A DNA stretch of 42,434 bases from Deltaproteobacteria bacterium (GCA_016875095.1 VGSG01000027.1:1-42434); one strand, 5' to 3'; positions 24,670-33,528 are shown, counted from the stretch's first letter. Program-made: numbers and translations. The notes: generated by a model from the letters alone, not told the origin.

Positions 24670-25590
24670 TTACTTGCCGGACTCTGTTGTGGCCGCTAGG
24701 GCTTGTTTACGGACCACTGTGACCTCGTCAATATTCGGCAAAGGCTCCCCGTTGATCTCGCGGCCGAGTGACTGCCACGTGAAAGTATTCGGGTCCACAT
24801 AGGTATAAATATTAATCGAAGATGCTCTGCGTCCGTCATTAAGGACGGTCTTGAGTTTGACGGTCCATAGATTCCCATCCCTGGACCACTCACCTTCTCC
24901 AAAGCCGCCCGTCGAGTCAAAGATCCACGATCGGATCTTCTTGGCCGCGGCGTCCCATCCGATCACTTGAGTCCCCTGAGCCTGGATGCGATTTTGCGCC
25001 ATCACCAGAAATGAACCGTTTATAAAGCCGTAGTTCTGTGTCCACTGGAACCGGCTCTCTACCGTGGCATCTTCGTCTCGGTCCACCCATTCGCCGACGA
25101 GCCATTCAAGTTGTCCGAGGTGAGCGATATTGGACACAGGGACGGAGGATTCTTCTTCCTCCACACTCAAGAGCTTCCAGGTCCCGTCCTCTTTGATATG
25201 GTTGGCGGTGTACAAGATCTCCTGCGCTTCCCCACCTGATCGCCGGATTACAGCTATGCCCTTCTCGACTGCGCGATCGACTGATGGGAATTGAACGTGG
25301 AAAACGGCTACATTCAATTGGAGGCCCTTATTGTTGGAGAAGAAGGTTTCCAAGGCCGGCCGTATCTTGTCAGGGCCTTTGAAGCGCTCCCCCGAAGGAG
25401 CCATGTATTCTCCTTTGCGACTCCAATGTGAGGCCACGGCGCCCGCGTCCGCTCGATTATAGGCCGTCACGTAGGATTCAACCGCCTTCCGGATAGCAGC
25501 TTCATCGGCCCCCGGATTTGGCCTGTCAGCCGCGCCGGCCAGACCGGACAGCAAGAAGCAGATTACCCACGCCAACGCAGTTCTTTCCAT
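24670..25590 (-). CDS. Secreted SgcJ/EcaC-type SnoaL-like domain protein
   Basis: 306 residues with a signal peptide (LAWVICFLLSGLAGAAD). Residues about 30-150 form a SnoaL/NTF2-like domain of SgcJ/EcaC type (DEAAIRKAVESYVTAYNRAD, HIKEDGTWKLLSVEEE). Residues about 155-300 are a second beta-rich domain beginning LGQLEWLVGEWVDRDED that resembles DUF1579-like or lipocalin-like modules. The ribosome site GGAGGG lies before the ATG. It is followed 11 bases later by the low-complexity secreted protein, so the two are almost certainly co-expressed and may act together at the cell surface. SnoaL-like folds bind many ligands, so no reaction is assigned. This two-gene arrangement is familiar from planctomycetes. 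Confidence 0.78.
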   Translation of the reverse strand: MERTALAWVICFLLSGLAGAADRPNPGADEAAIRKAVESYVTAYNRADAGAVASHWSRKGEYMAPSGERFKGPDKIRPALETFFSNNKGLQLNVAVFHVQFPSVDRAVEKGIAVIRRSGGEAQEILYTANHIKEDGTWKLLSVEEEESSVPVSNIAHLGQLEWLVGEWVDRDEDATVESRFQWTQNYGFINGSFLVMAQNRIQAQGTQVIGWDAAAKKIRSWIFDSTGGFGEGEWSRDGNLWTVKLKTVLNDGRRASSINIYTYVDPNTFTWQSLGREINGEPLPNIDEVTVVRKQALAATTESGK

Positions 25591-25861
25591 GATCGGACCC
25601 TCCTGATGCGGAGCAGCAATGATTTGAACTTGGACACATATGGCCGCCTTGTCAAGGCGTCACCGTGAGAGGCGGCCAACCTGGAACAAGAGCAGACCGT
25701 CCCCTCAGAGAGCGCTCCGGCAGGCCGTCGCAAAATCCGGATACGTGCGTTCGCAAACACGAAGGGCCGCCGCGCCCTACGCGGACTGGACAACCCAGCA
25801 TCCTGGGATGTATATTTCGCACACGTCATAATCGGCCGGGCGCGGCAAAGGAGCCTCCGAT

Positions 25862-26410
25862 ATGAATATCGCGCTGATTCTTATCGACATCCAGAACGAT
25901 TACTTCCCCGGCGGCAAGATGGAATTGGAAGGGAGCCCTGGAGCGGGACTGAGCGCTGGAAAGGCGTTGAGTCATTTTCGCAAGGCGGGGCTTCACCTCG
26001 TCCATATCCAGCATCTTTCGGCGCACCCCGGGGCAACGTTCTTTGTGCCCGGAACTAAAGGGGTTGAAATTCATGAAAGCGTGAAACCGACACATGACGA
26101 GCTTGTGATTCAAAAGCATTATCCGAATGCGTTTAGAGATACGCCGCTCCTGGGCCATCTGAAGGATAATGGGATCGAAAGCTTGATCGTCGGCGGTATG
26201 ATGACTCACATGTGCGTGGATGCTTCGGTGAGGGCAGCGTTCGATCACGGCTTTCGATGCGCTGTGTTGAGCGACGCGTGCGCGACAAGGGGCCTTTCTT
26301 ATGGGCAACTCAACATCCCTGCGCAATTCGTTCACGCGGCGTTTCTTGCGGCGTTAAGTCCGATCTACGCCAAAGTTCTTACCGTGGACGAATTCTTGTC
26401 CCAAGCATAG
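25862..26410 (+). CDS. Isochorismatase-family cysteine hydrolase
   Basis: 182 residues of the isochorismatase-like alpha/beta fold, with the catalytic triad in place: Asp9 (LIDIQNDY), Lys85 (IQKHYPNAF) and Cys118 (GGMMTHMCVDAS). These enzymes hydrolyse amides such as nicotinamide or N-carbamoyl compounds, or vinyl ethers such as isochorismate; the Cys places it with the amide hydrolases. The length is typical. An AAAGGAG ribosome site precedes the start. It stands alone on the plus strand, 100 bases ahead of the saccharopine-dehydrogenase-like gene; co-expression is possible but not shown. Substrate unknown. Confidence 0.88.
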   Translation: MNIALILIDIQNDYFPGGKMELEGSPGAGLSAGKALSHFRKAGLHLVHIQHLSAHPGATFFVPGTKGVEIHESVKPTHDELVIQKHYPNAFRDTPLLGHLKDNGIESLIVGGMMTHMCVDASVRAAFDHGFRCAVLSDACATRGLSYGQLNIPAQFVHAAFLAALSPIYAKVLTVDEFLSQA

Positions 26411-26509
26411 TAGGGGCGAACCTTGTGGTTGCCCTGGTCCTCACTATCGGATGGAACGCCTAGGCTATTTGGGTGTGCCTGATTTCGGAACACAGGGGAG
26501 GAATGAAAT

Positions 26510-27652
26510 ATGCGCGCATTGGTATTAGGCGGAGCGGGTGGTATGGGGCAAGGTGTCGCCCGAGACCTGATAAAGCAACCTCAGGTCACGAACGTTGTCC
26601 TGGGTGATTTATACCCGGATCCGGAAAGATTAGCGCCGAAATTGCGCGACAGTGAAAAAGTAAAGCTGATCAAAATGGATATAAATGATCATGGCGGCAT
26701 GGTGAATACATTTAGGGAAACTGATGTCGTGATTAATTGCGCAGGACCGTTTTACAAGACTGCCGTGCCCGTGGCAAGAGCGGCTGTTGAGGCGAAGAAG
26801 AACTATATTGATATCTGTGACGACTATGAGGGAACGGAGATTCTATTCAACTCTGAGATAGACAGAACCGCGAGAGAAGCGGGTATCACTGTTCTTACAG
26901 GCATGGGCTCCGACCCTGGAACCAATAATGTCTTGGTTAAATGGTACGCGGACCGTCTGGAGAGGGTTGATGAGATTCGCCTCTATTGGGTGGTGAGCAT
27001 CGCCGAGCTTGCGGGAGCCGCGTGGGACCACAGCCTTCATATGACCCTTGGGAAGGTCCCGCAATATCTGGATGGTGAATTGGTCCATGTGGAAGGCGGG
27101 ACCGAACCGACGGCCATGGAGTTCCTGGAACCGCTTGGCGTCTGCCATGTCCGGTACGTTGGCCATCCGCAACCGTTAACCATCCCCAAGTACATCAAGG
27201 GCGTTAAGAATGTCATAATCAAAGGCGCGCTCATACCCCTTTGGGTCGATGAACTGATAAAAGAACAGAAAAATACGGGCTTCTTGGGAAAAGAACCCAT
27301 TGACATCAAAGGGACGGGAGTAACGCCTTATGACCTTGCGCTTAAGCTTTGGGAGACCATTCCGGAAGGAAGGGATAACGGTCCGCAGGCTTCGGGTCTT
27401 AAGGTCATTGTCAAAGGGGAAAGAGATGGCAAGAAGGTAACCTACACCGCGGACATGGTCGGAAGGATGGCGCCCGGGACAGGACTTCCTGCGTCTATTG
27501 CCGCGCTCATGATGGATGCGGGTGATGTGACTGCAAAAGGTGTGGTGGCGCCTGAAGGCTGTATCGATCCGGCGAAATTCCTTACGGAGTTCTTGAAGAG
27601 AGGCGCAAGAATCCATCAGACGGAGAGGATTGCATCCATGCTGGAAGTTTAG
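26510..27652 (+). CDS. Saccharopine dehydrogenase-like NAD(P)-binding protein
   Basis: 380 residues. An N-terminal Rossmann fold (VLGGAGGMGQGVARDL, residues about 5-20) binds NAD(P), followed by the saccharopine-dehydrogenase catalytic motif region (INCAGPFYKTAVPVARAAVEAKKNYIDICDDYEG) and a C-terminal domain with VTLSxxx-like AGDVTAKGVVAPEGCIDP. The GGGAGGAATGAAAT ribosome site supports the start. It is followed by a class III aminotransferase gene with 20 bases between them, so the two probably act together on an amino acid. True saccharopine (lysine) metabolism is not implied: many family members act on other imine or amino acids. Base composition is visibly richer in A+T than upstream genes. 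Confidence 0.85.
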   Translation: MRALVLGGAGGMGQGVARDLIKQPQVTNVVLGDLYPDPERLAPKLRDSEKVKLIKMDINDHGGMVNTFRETDVVINCAGPFYKTAVPVARAAVEAKKNYIDICDDYEGTEILFNSEIDRTAREAGITVLTGMGSDPGTNNVLVKWYADRLERVDEIRLYWVVSIAELAGAAWDHSLHMTLGKVPQYLDGELVHVEGGTEPTAMEFLEPLGVCHVRYVGHPQPLTIPKYIKGVKNVIIKGALIPLWVDELIKEQKNTGFLGKEPIDIKGTGVTPYDLALKLWETIPEGRDNGPQASGLKVIVKGERDGKKVTYTADMVGRMAPGTGLPASIAALMMDAGDVTAKGVVAPEGCIDPAKFLTEFLKRGARIHQTERIASMLEV

Positions 27653-27672
27653 GGCAGGATAGGAGACTTTTC

Positions 27673-28935
27673 ATGAAAGAGGCCGAAAGACTGAACATCA
27701 CGAAAAGCCGGGAACTGTTTGAAGAGGCGACAGGGCTGGTGCCCGGAGGCGTCTTGGGGGCCAGAAAGCCGACCGATTTTATCGAAGGAGAATACCCCAT
27801 CTTTCTCGAAACCGGAAAGGGCTGCCGCTTAACCGATGTTGACGGCAACGAATTTATTGATTTTCTCTGCGGTTACGGCCCCATCATCCTGGGTTACCGT
27901 GAGGAAGAGGTGGATGAAGCAGTTTACAAACAGATAAGGGAAAAAGGATTCTGTTTCACTCTGACACAAAAGTACCAGAACCTGCTGGCAAAAAGACTGA
28001 CTGAACTGGTGCCCTCTTCCGAGCTGAGCATCTTCTTGAAAACAGGCTCTGACGCTACCACCGCAAGCCTTCGTATTGCCAGAGCACATACAGATAAACT
28101 CAAGGTGATGCGTTGCGGCTACCATGGCTGGCATGACTGGTGTGTTGAAATGAAAGGCGGGATTCCGTCAAAGCTCTACGAAGATGTCTTTGAATTTCAC
28201 TACAACAACCTTGACCAGCTAAGAGAGCTGATGGCAATTCACGGCGCGGAGACGGCCGCCATCGTCATGACGCCTTTCGGACATCCTAATCATGAAAAAA
28301 TGCAGATACCCGCCCCCGGGTTTCTTGAAGGGGTGAAAGAAATCGCCCACAGGTACGGCGCTGTGTTAATCTATGACGAGATCCGCACCTGTTTCAGGCT
28401 TTCTATGGGCGGCGCGCAGAAACTTTATGGTGTCACCCCTGACCTGACCGTCCTTGGAAAAGCGCTCGCCAACGGATATCCCATCTCTGTTGTAACGGGG
28501 AAAAAGGATGTGATGACGGCGGCTGCCAACAAGCTTTTTATTTCCTCAACCTTTTTCCCGAACAGCGACGCTTTTATCGCAGCGCTCAAAACCTTGGAAA
28601 TCCTTGAGCGGGAAAATGTGCTGGGCAATATCTGGGACAAGGGCGAAAGGTTCATGAAAAAGATCCAGGCGGTGATTGACAAACATGATGTGGGAGCTGA
28701 ACTTACCGGCGTGGCCCCCATGTTCTACATTACCTTCCGAAAGGATGAAACAGGCTCATACAAAAGCAAACGCACGGATTTTTACACCCAACTGATCCGC
28801 AAGCGGTTCTTTTTCTCACCCTTCCATCACGCGTACATCAGCTTTCGGCACACTGAGGATGACTTGGACCTGACCTTAAACGCAATTGATGAATCTCTTG
28901 CCTTCATAAAGGAGAAGTATGAAAAGCGGTTGTAA
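27673..28935 (+). CDS. Class III aminotransferase, glutamate-1-semialdehyde aminomutase-like
   Basis: PLP-dependent enzyme, 420 residues. Motifs: cofactor phosphate loop FLKTGSDATTASLRIAR (about 121-137), Asp235 in LIYDEIRTCFR (pairs with the pyridine nitrogen), and the Schiff-base Lys263 in TVLGKALANGYP. The overall pattern is that of GSA-aminomutase relatives, but the GGGMPVGA-like loop differs (ANGYPISVV), so tetrapyrrole synthesis is unlikely. Its start is 20 bases from the preceding saccharopine-dehydrogenase-like gene. One 60-base line here (27901-27960) is 40% G+C versus 58% in the mutase gene, a hint of foreign origin. Possible role: transamination of a beta- or omega-amino acid, as a pair with the dehydrogenase. 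The hypothesis is weak. Confidence 0.87.
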   Translation: MKEAERLNITKSRELFEEATGLVPGGVLGARKPTDFIEGEYPIFLETGKGCRLTDVDGNEFIDFLCGYGPIILGYREEEVDEAVYKQIREKGFCFTLTQKYQNLLAKRLTELVPSSELSIFLKTGSDATTASLRIARAHTDKLKVMRCGYHGWHDWCVEMKGGIPSKLYEDVFEFHYNNLDQLRELMAIHGAETAAIVMTPFGHPNHEKMQIPAPGFLEGVKEIAHRYGAVLIYDEIRTCFRLSMGGAQKLYGVTPDLTVLGKALANGYPISVVTGKKDVMTAAANKLFISSTFFPNSDAFIAALKTLEILERENVLGNIWDKGERFMKKIQAVIDKHDVGAELTGVAPMFYITFRKDETGSYKSKRTDFYTQLIRKRFFFSPFHHAYISFRHTEDDLDLTLNAIDESLAFIKEKYEKRL

Positions 28936-29141
28936 CGCCTCCGTTGGGGTGAGATAGCGCCCTTCAAAAGAAAAAGGCCGCGTTGAAACGCGACCGAACC
29001 TCTTGATTATCCTTACCGCGCAGGAGATGGATGAACGATTCGCCCCCCGTCGTCCGAAAGCTGGACGGACCTCAGCTCAGAGACCCCTTGGAACAAAATT
29101 ACCTGATTTATAGTGAACGGCATAGAGATTTGCGCGAAAGA
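28936..29141. other. Non-coding gap with a small hairpin
   Basis: CGCGT-TGAA-ACGCG (28979-28992) gives a five-pair stem with a tetraloop, extended by GG/CC after a mismatch, about 45 bases after the aminotransferase stop. No T run follows, so it is not a convincing terminator. No gene is supported between the aminotransferase and the sugar-kinase gene. Confidence 0.35.
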
Positions 29142-29210
29142 TCCCCCTTCCATCAAGGGAGGGGTCATAAGACCCTCTCCCCTGGCGGGAGAGTGAAGGG
29201 AGAGGGGGAT
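29142..29210 (-). repeat. REP-like palindromic repeat, copy 2
   Basis: On the minus strand this unit reads like the repeat at 13306-13375 and shares the block CTCTCCCGCCAGGGGAGAGG with it. Like copy 1 it lies between genes and contains G/C-rich self-complementary arms. Orientation is opposite to copy 1. Confidence 0.7.
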
Positions 29211-29274
29211 TCTAGCCTTAGCCAAAGGCGCAGATCTCAACGTAGCCTTCTATAATTGACTGCGGGAGTTGATA

Positions 29275-30309
29275 TCAATGGACGATCTCGGTCAGACCCA
29301 ACGCGGGGCCGCACACCAAATCTTGAACTGCCGAAACATAGGGAATGTATACGGGATGCAATTCAATAGTGTTTGCTATGAGTGTTGCGGTGCGAGGCGC
29401 CGCGGAGAGGTATCTACGGTTTCCCATCACTGAGAGTTGGTACCCGAAGGTCCCCAGGGCCTTGATATTGCGCTGGAGCGACATCACGTCGAACACGAAC
29501 CGGAAGCGCTCAAAAGAGGGGTCCTGTCCGAGTGTGGGGACCGCGGCGAAGTACTCGGCCAAGAACTTGTCCAAGAAGTCGTGAGGCACGGTCACGTACG
29601 AATCACGTAGGAGAGAAGCCAGATCGTACTGAGCCGGCCCCATACGAGCGTCCTGGAAGTCGATCATGACCAGTCGTCCCTGATGGAGTATCAGGTTTCG
29701 CGAATGGTAGTCTCGGTGAGCAAATACACGTGGTTCCGCGGCCAAGAGAGAACATATGTTGGTGAAGAAATCGTACAGGGTGGCGAGCGCAGCCGGCGAG
29801 GGTTCAAGCCGGCACAGCCCGCGCACAAAGTGCGTCACAAAGAAGTCCATCTCTTCCATCAGCTTCTTCAGGTCGAAGGCCCTCTTGAACGCGGGGCAGC
29901 CGCGGGTCAGCCCGTCGGTGGCTCTTCGGAGCCTCACCAGGAGGTCCATTGCTTGGGCGTAAAGGGCCTCGATCTCATTCTCCGACGAACGAGCGACCAC
30001 GAATTCCAAAAGGTCGTCGCCCAGATCTTCCAGGGCCACTATGCCGAGCCCGTGATCATGTTCATATAGGCGCGGGACAGGCAGGCCGCGGTCCGCGAGG
30101 AACTCTCGGATTTGCAGAAACGACTCCTCCTCCCCCCGGCCCGCGCTCGGCATCATCATGATGATTGCGGTCCGTCCGGAAGAATAGAAAGCTCGGAAAT
30201 AGAGCCTGGTCGACGCGTCGCCCATAAGCGGAACGATGCGTTCGGGCCGGTTTTCTGCGTCTTGGAATGTGCGAAGGCGTTGCTGCGTTTCAAGGTCAGA
30301 GGGTTTCAA
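29275..30309 (-). CDS. Sugar kinase of the aminoglycoside-phosphotransferase fold (AmgK-like)
   Basis: 344 residues of the APH/choline-kinase fold. The catalytic Brenner motif is FAHRDYHSRNLILH (Asp base), the Mg motif is MIDFQDARMGPAQYDLA, and the N-terminal phosphate region MGDASTRLYFR matches AmgK, which phosphorylates the anomeric hydroxyl of MurNAc/GlcNAc. Start: TTG at 30307-30309, with GGAGAG seven bases upstream inside the end of the preceding gene, a 14-base overlap. The upstream partner is a nucleotidyltransferase, as in the Pseudomonas amgK-murU cell-wall recycling route. Another role in sugar activation is possible because the partner is longer than MurU. Confidence 0.78.
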   Translation of the reverse strand: MKPSDLETQQRLRTFQDAENRPERIVPLMGDASTRLYFRAFYSSGRTAIIMMMPSAGRGEEESFLQIREFLADRGLPVPRLYEHDHGLGIVALEDLGDDLLEFVVARSSENEIEALYAQAMDLLVRLRRATDGLTRGCPAFKRAFDLKKLMEEMDFFVTHFVRGLCRLEPSPAALATLYDFFTNICSLLAAEPRVFAHRDYHSRNLILHQGRLVMIDFQDARMGPAQYDLASLLRDSYVTVPHDFLDKFLAEYFAAVPTLGQDPSFERFRFVFDVMSLQRNIKALGTFGYQLSVMGNRRYLSAAPRTATLIANTIELHPVYIPYVSAVQDLVCGPALGLTEIVH

Positions 30310-31267
30310 TGGTCATCTCTCCGTGACGGGTAACCACCCGATTGTGACATGACCCGCGGACCACCACGCCCTCGCCCAGGATGGCGTTCCGGACCGACGC
30401 GCCGCTCGGAACGCGGGAATCTTCCCATAGGATCGCGTCCTTGATTGATGAATCAGGCTCCAGGACACATCCCGCTCCCAGAGAGACGTATGGCCCCACT
30501 GACGCCTGCGGATCGATTTGGGCGCCGGGCGCGGCCTGCACAAACGGATGAACGCTCGATTGGGAAAAGAGATCCCGCTGGGCTTGCAAGTAACGTTTGG
30601 GGTCGCCCAAATCGTTCCAGTAGCCCCTGACAGGAAGGCCGTAAATGGCTGTGCCGCCTTTCAACAGCTCCGGGTAGACCTGGTCATTGATCTCCCAGAA
30701 CCGACCTGGCGGGATAATTTCGAAGATCGTCGGCTCCAGAATATGGATACCGGTGAAGGCGTAAATGTCATCCGTGGGCTCTCCCACAGGCGCGACCCCT
30801 TTGAAGTTCCAAAGACGCCCTTCACGGTCGATCCTTATTGGGTAGTGTGTCAATGGAGGCTGTTGCCGAACGAGCGCCAACGTAGCCACCGCGCGCCGTT
30901 TGCGATGAAACGCGATGGCTTCATCGAGAGAGAAGTCCATCACAATATCTCCGTTGGCCATGACGAACGTCTGGTCGGCGAAGAACGACTCGTTATTCTT
31001 CAGGCCACCGGCAGTCCCCAGTATTTGCGGCTCGTGCGAAAAGGAGACAGGGAGGTCTCGCCACGGGCCGCGGTCGAATATGGATTCTATGGTGTGCGGC
31101 AGGTGATGGAGGTTTAGTCTGAATTCGCCGATCCCCGATCTCATGAGGCTCTCGATGAGCCGCGCCACGAGAGGCTTGCCCAGAAGAGGGATCGCGGGCT
31201 TGGCGCGCTCGAGGGTCAGAGGCCGCAATCGGACGCCCAGCCCTGCGGCCAGGATCATGGCCTTCAT
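30296..31267 (-). CDS. Sugar-1-phosphate nucleotidyltransferase, MurU-like
   Basis: 323 residues. An N-terminal nucleotidyltransferase domain carries AMILAAGLGVRLRPLT and ERAKPAIPLLGKP, then NGDI for metal binding. A C-terminal left-handed beta-helix follows (hexapeptide-like repeats from about residue 245: APGAQIDPQASVGPYVSLGAGCVL). True MurU lacks this extra domain (about 220 residues). Start: ATG 31265-31267 overlaps the stop of ddl (ATGA), which fixes the choice over a Met five codons upstream. Between ddl and the AmgK-like kinase it most plausibly makes a UDP-activated MurNAc or related sugar for peptidoglycan. A mannose-1-phosphate guanylyltransferase-like role is the alternative. Confidence 0.78.
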   Translation of the reverse strand: MKAMILAAGLGVRLRPLTLERAKPAIPLLGKPLVARLIESLMRSGIGEFRLNLHHLPHTIESIFDRGPWRDLPVSFSHEPQILGTAGGLKNNESFFADQTFVMANGDIVMDFSLDEAIAFHRKRRAVATLALVRQQPPLTHYPIRIDREGRLWNFKGVAPVGEPTDDIYAFTGIHILEPTIFEIIPPGRFWEINDQVYPELLKGGTAIYGLPVRGYWNDLGDPKRYLQAQRDLFSQSSVHPFVQAAPGAQIDPQASVGPYVSLGAGCVLEPDSSIKDAILWEDSRVPSGASVRNAILGEGVVVRGSCHNRVVTRHGEMTIETL

Positions 31268-32364
31268 GGAAGTTTTCGGCACGTGAGGGTCTGCTGTTTG
31301 TCTTGGTGTCGTTCAAGCGCCAGCTCGATGAGCCGTTCGATAAGCTTTTCGTAGGACATGCCGGTCGCTTCCCAGAGTTTGGGATACATGCTGATGGAGG
31401 TAAACCCCGGAAGCGTATTTATTTCGTTTATCACGAGTCTTTCGTCCGCGGTGAGAAACATGTCCACCCTGGCCAATCCGGACCCGTCCACCGCTTTGAA
31501 CGCTCTGACCGCGACGTCTTTCGCTCCCTTCACGATATGCTCCGGCAGTTGAGCCGGGATGATCAGTTCGGCCGTATCGCGGAGATACTTCTCTTCATAA
31601 TCGTAAAACTGTGAATGGGAAACGATTTCCCCTGGAACGCTGGCCACGGGATCGTCATTGCCGAGAACACTCACTTCAAGCTCCTGGCCGTTAACACCCT
31701 CTTCTACGATAACTTTGCGGTCGAAGCGCATGGCGAGTTCGACCGCGGCCTCGAAACCCGCGGGCCGATCCACCCGCGTGATACCGACTGACGATCCGAG
31801 GTTGGCAGGCTTCACAAAGAGCGGGAACTTGGCGGCCTTCATCCGCTCCAGGATAGGCGAGCGGTCGGAGCGCCATTGGGATCGAAGAAACCAGAAATAG
31901 GGGGTCAACTCCAGACCGGCGTCTCGAAAAACGATCTTCATGAGAACTTTGTCCATACCCACCGACGAAGCCAACACGCCGCAGCCCACATAAGGAACGT
32001 CGGCCAGCTCAAAGAGCCCCTGCAAGGTCCCATCCTCGCCGTACGTGCCATGAAGGACGGGAAAGACCACATCCACTTGGATTCGGACAAGCCTTCCTTC
32101 CGCGTCGATGTTCAGAATGCCCCCATGTTGGGGGTCCGGAGACATGAGCGCTCGGTCCGCTTCATCCAGGTCGTCAGCGCTGAACGATTCTGGGAGCGCG
32201 GGCCTCAGATACCAGGACCCTTCCTGGGTGATCAGCACAGGCAGAATCTCGTAATTGCCTCGAATCATGGCTTCGAAGATTGAACGCGCTGAGCGTCGGG
32301 AAACCTCGTGTTCCGCGGAGCGACCGCCGAATACGAGCGCGACGCGCAGATCCTGACGGGCCAT
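31264..32364 (-). CDS. ddl: D-alanine--D-alanine ligase
   Basis: ATP-grasp ligase that joins two D-Ala for peptidoglycan, 366 residues. Motifs in order: GGRSAEHEVSRRSA, HGTYGEDGTLQGLFE, the grasp loop FVKPANLGSSVGIT, the omega-loop region YDYEEKYLRD (Tyr here is characteristic of D-Ala-D-Ala rather than D-lactate ligases), and INEINTLPGFT for metal binding. The ribosome site GGAGGTGAT is excellent. The stop codon overlaps the next gene by four bases (ATGA), so it heads an operon with the nucleotidyltransferase and kinase, linking dipeptide supply to cell-wall sugar recycling. The EKYLRD motif argues against vancomycin-resistance-type D-Lac activity. Confidence 0.94.
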   Translation of the reverse strand: MARQDLRVALVFGGRSAEHEVSRRSARSIFEAMIRGNYEILPVLITQEGSWYLRPALPESFSADDLDEADRALMSPDPQHGGILNIDAEGRLVRIQVDVVFPVLHGTYGEDGTLQGLFELADVPYVGCGVLASSVGMDKVLMKIVFRDAGLELTPYFWFLRSQWRSDRSPILERMKAAKFPLFVKPANLGSSVGITRVDRPAGFEAAVELAMRFDRKVIVEEGVNGQELEVSVLGNDDPVASVPGEIVSHSQFYDYEEKYLRDTAELIIPAQLPEHIVKGAKDVAVRAFKAVDGSGLARVDMFLTADERLVINEINTLPGFTSISMYPKLWEATGMSYEKLIERLIELALERHQDKQQTLTCRKLP

Positions 32365-32596
32365 ATCACCTCCGGCGCGACATCAATGTTGAAGCGTGCA
32401 TATCACAAGGCGCCGGACCTCAGCAAGTCTCACGTCTTATTGGACGGTTGCTCAACTTCGGTGGCGGCCCTATGACTCATGATGAGTCGGAACAGGTTGT
32501 GGGGGTGAGGGAACAGCGACGCTCGGTTCAAGGGCGAAGAAGATTGAAATAGTGTAGACGGTGTGCCTATATTGAAGCAAATAGAGGTGATGCGCC

Positions 32597-32962
32597 ATGG
32601 GCTTGCAAGTGAAATCCAAAATCTGGCTGGAGAATGAAAAGGGTGAACTGGTCATCGGAACCGGAAGGCTCCGTATCCTGGAGGCGATTCTCGAAGTGGG
32701 CTCGATCAATAAAGCCGCCAAGAAGCTGGGGCAACCCTTTCGCACGGTCTGGGGAAAAATCAAGACCGCTGAGGAACGAGGTGGATTTCACATTGTCGAA
32801 TCCACGAGTTCCGGAACCAGACTAACCAGGGAGGGCCTGGAACTTCTGTTGACCTACAAGGAATTCAGAAAACGATGTAAGAGTTACGCGGATCATCAGT
32901 TCCGGGAGCTGTTCAGTAAATCGCAGGCCGGCCGGCGCTCTTTCCGTGAAAGAAGGGGCTGA
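32597..32962 (+). CDS. ModE-type winged-helix DNA-binding protein
   Basis: 121 residues, only the N-terminal winged-helix part of molybdate-regulator ModE/LysR type: the motif LRILEAILEVGSINKAAKKL is the helix-turn-helix of this family. It is followed by a GTRLTREGLELLL helix. There is no molybdate-binding (Mop) domain, so it may not respond to molybdate. A GAGGTGA site precedes the ATG. It is a single gene, divergent from ddl. Such short proteins are common near molybdenum genes in anaerobes, but no molybdenum gene is adjacent here. Confidence 0.75.
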   Translation: MGLQVKSKIWLENEKGELVIGTGRLRILEAILEVGSINKAAKKLGQPFRTVWGKIKTAEERGGFHIVESTSSGTRLTREGLELLLTYKEFRKRCKSYADHQFRELFSKSQAGRRSFRERRG

Positions 32963-33345
32963 ATCAGCCGCGAAAGCTCTGTGACGACCCCGCGTTCGAC
33001 AGCTCCGTCTTCAAATCCTCGCGATTGCTCGACTCGCCTAATACGAGTTCGCTATTATTCTCGCAACATACAGATACGAGCTGCCATTGCGACAACCCCG
33101 GAGGTGATCCGGGGGATGAGGCAATCTCAGCGGCGAAAGATTGCTTCGGGGCTTGACGCCCTCGCAATGCCAAGTGGCGGCGGCGGTATGTATCTTGCGG
33201 CGAATCGGTATCAGACGACTATTCACTGTTTGATCGAGCGCTGCCGTAAAGGGAAATCCCACGGCCCAATGGGGATGCGGAGTTGCTCATCGACGAGGAT
33301 ATGGGCCTACGTTCCGAAGGTGAAGCAATACCTCCCCAATAGGGT
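32963..33345. other. Non-coding gap, nothing recognised
   Basis: Between the ModE-type gene and the small membrane-protein gene. Open frames on both strands lack ribosome sites and family features. No palindrome or repeat stood out. Confidence 0.4.
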
Positions 33346-33528
33346 CTATTCGCGGCTGGTAAGGAATCGCCAGAGGTCCCACAGGAGCCGTCCGAGCACC
33401 ATTGTTGCGAGGACGAGCGATACAAAGAGAAGCACGAGCGGCCACAGCTCGGGCCAGTGTCCTAGGACGTAAAACAGCGCCAGGATCCCGAAGCAGGCGC
33501 CAATCCCGGCGATTATGATCTTTTCCAT
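33346..33528 (-). CDS. Small two-segment membrane protein
   Basis: 60 residues starting MEKIIIAGIGACFGILALFY. Two hydrophobic stretches (about 4-20 and 26-46) separated by a short WPEL turn would form a membrane hairpin, ending in a charged tail (RFLTSRE). Start ATG 33526-33528 has AGAGGT four bases upstream; the longer frame upstream is Arg/Gln rich and was not used. It lies downstream of the Hsp20 genes on the same strand, beyond a 12-bp hairpin. I do not recognise the family, and its function is unknown. Confidence 0.55.
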   Translation of the reverse strand: MEKIIIAGIGACFGILALFYVLGHWPELWPLVLLFVSLVLATMVLGRLLWDLWRFLTSRE

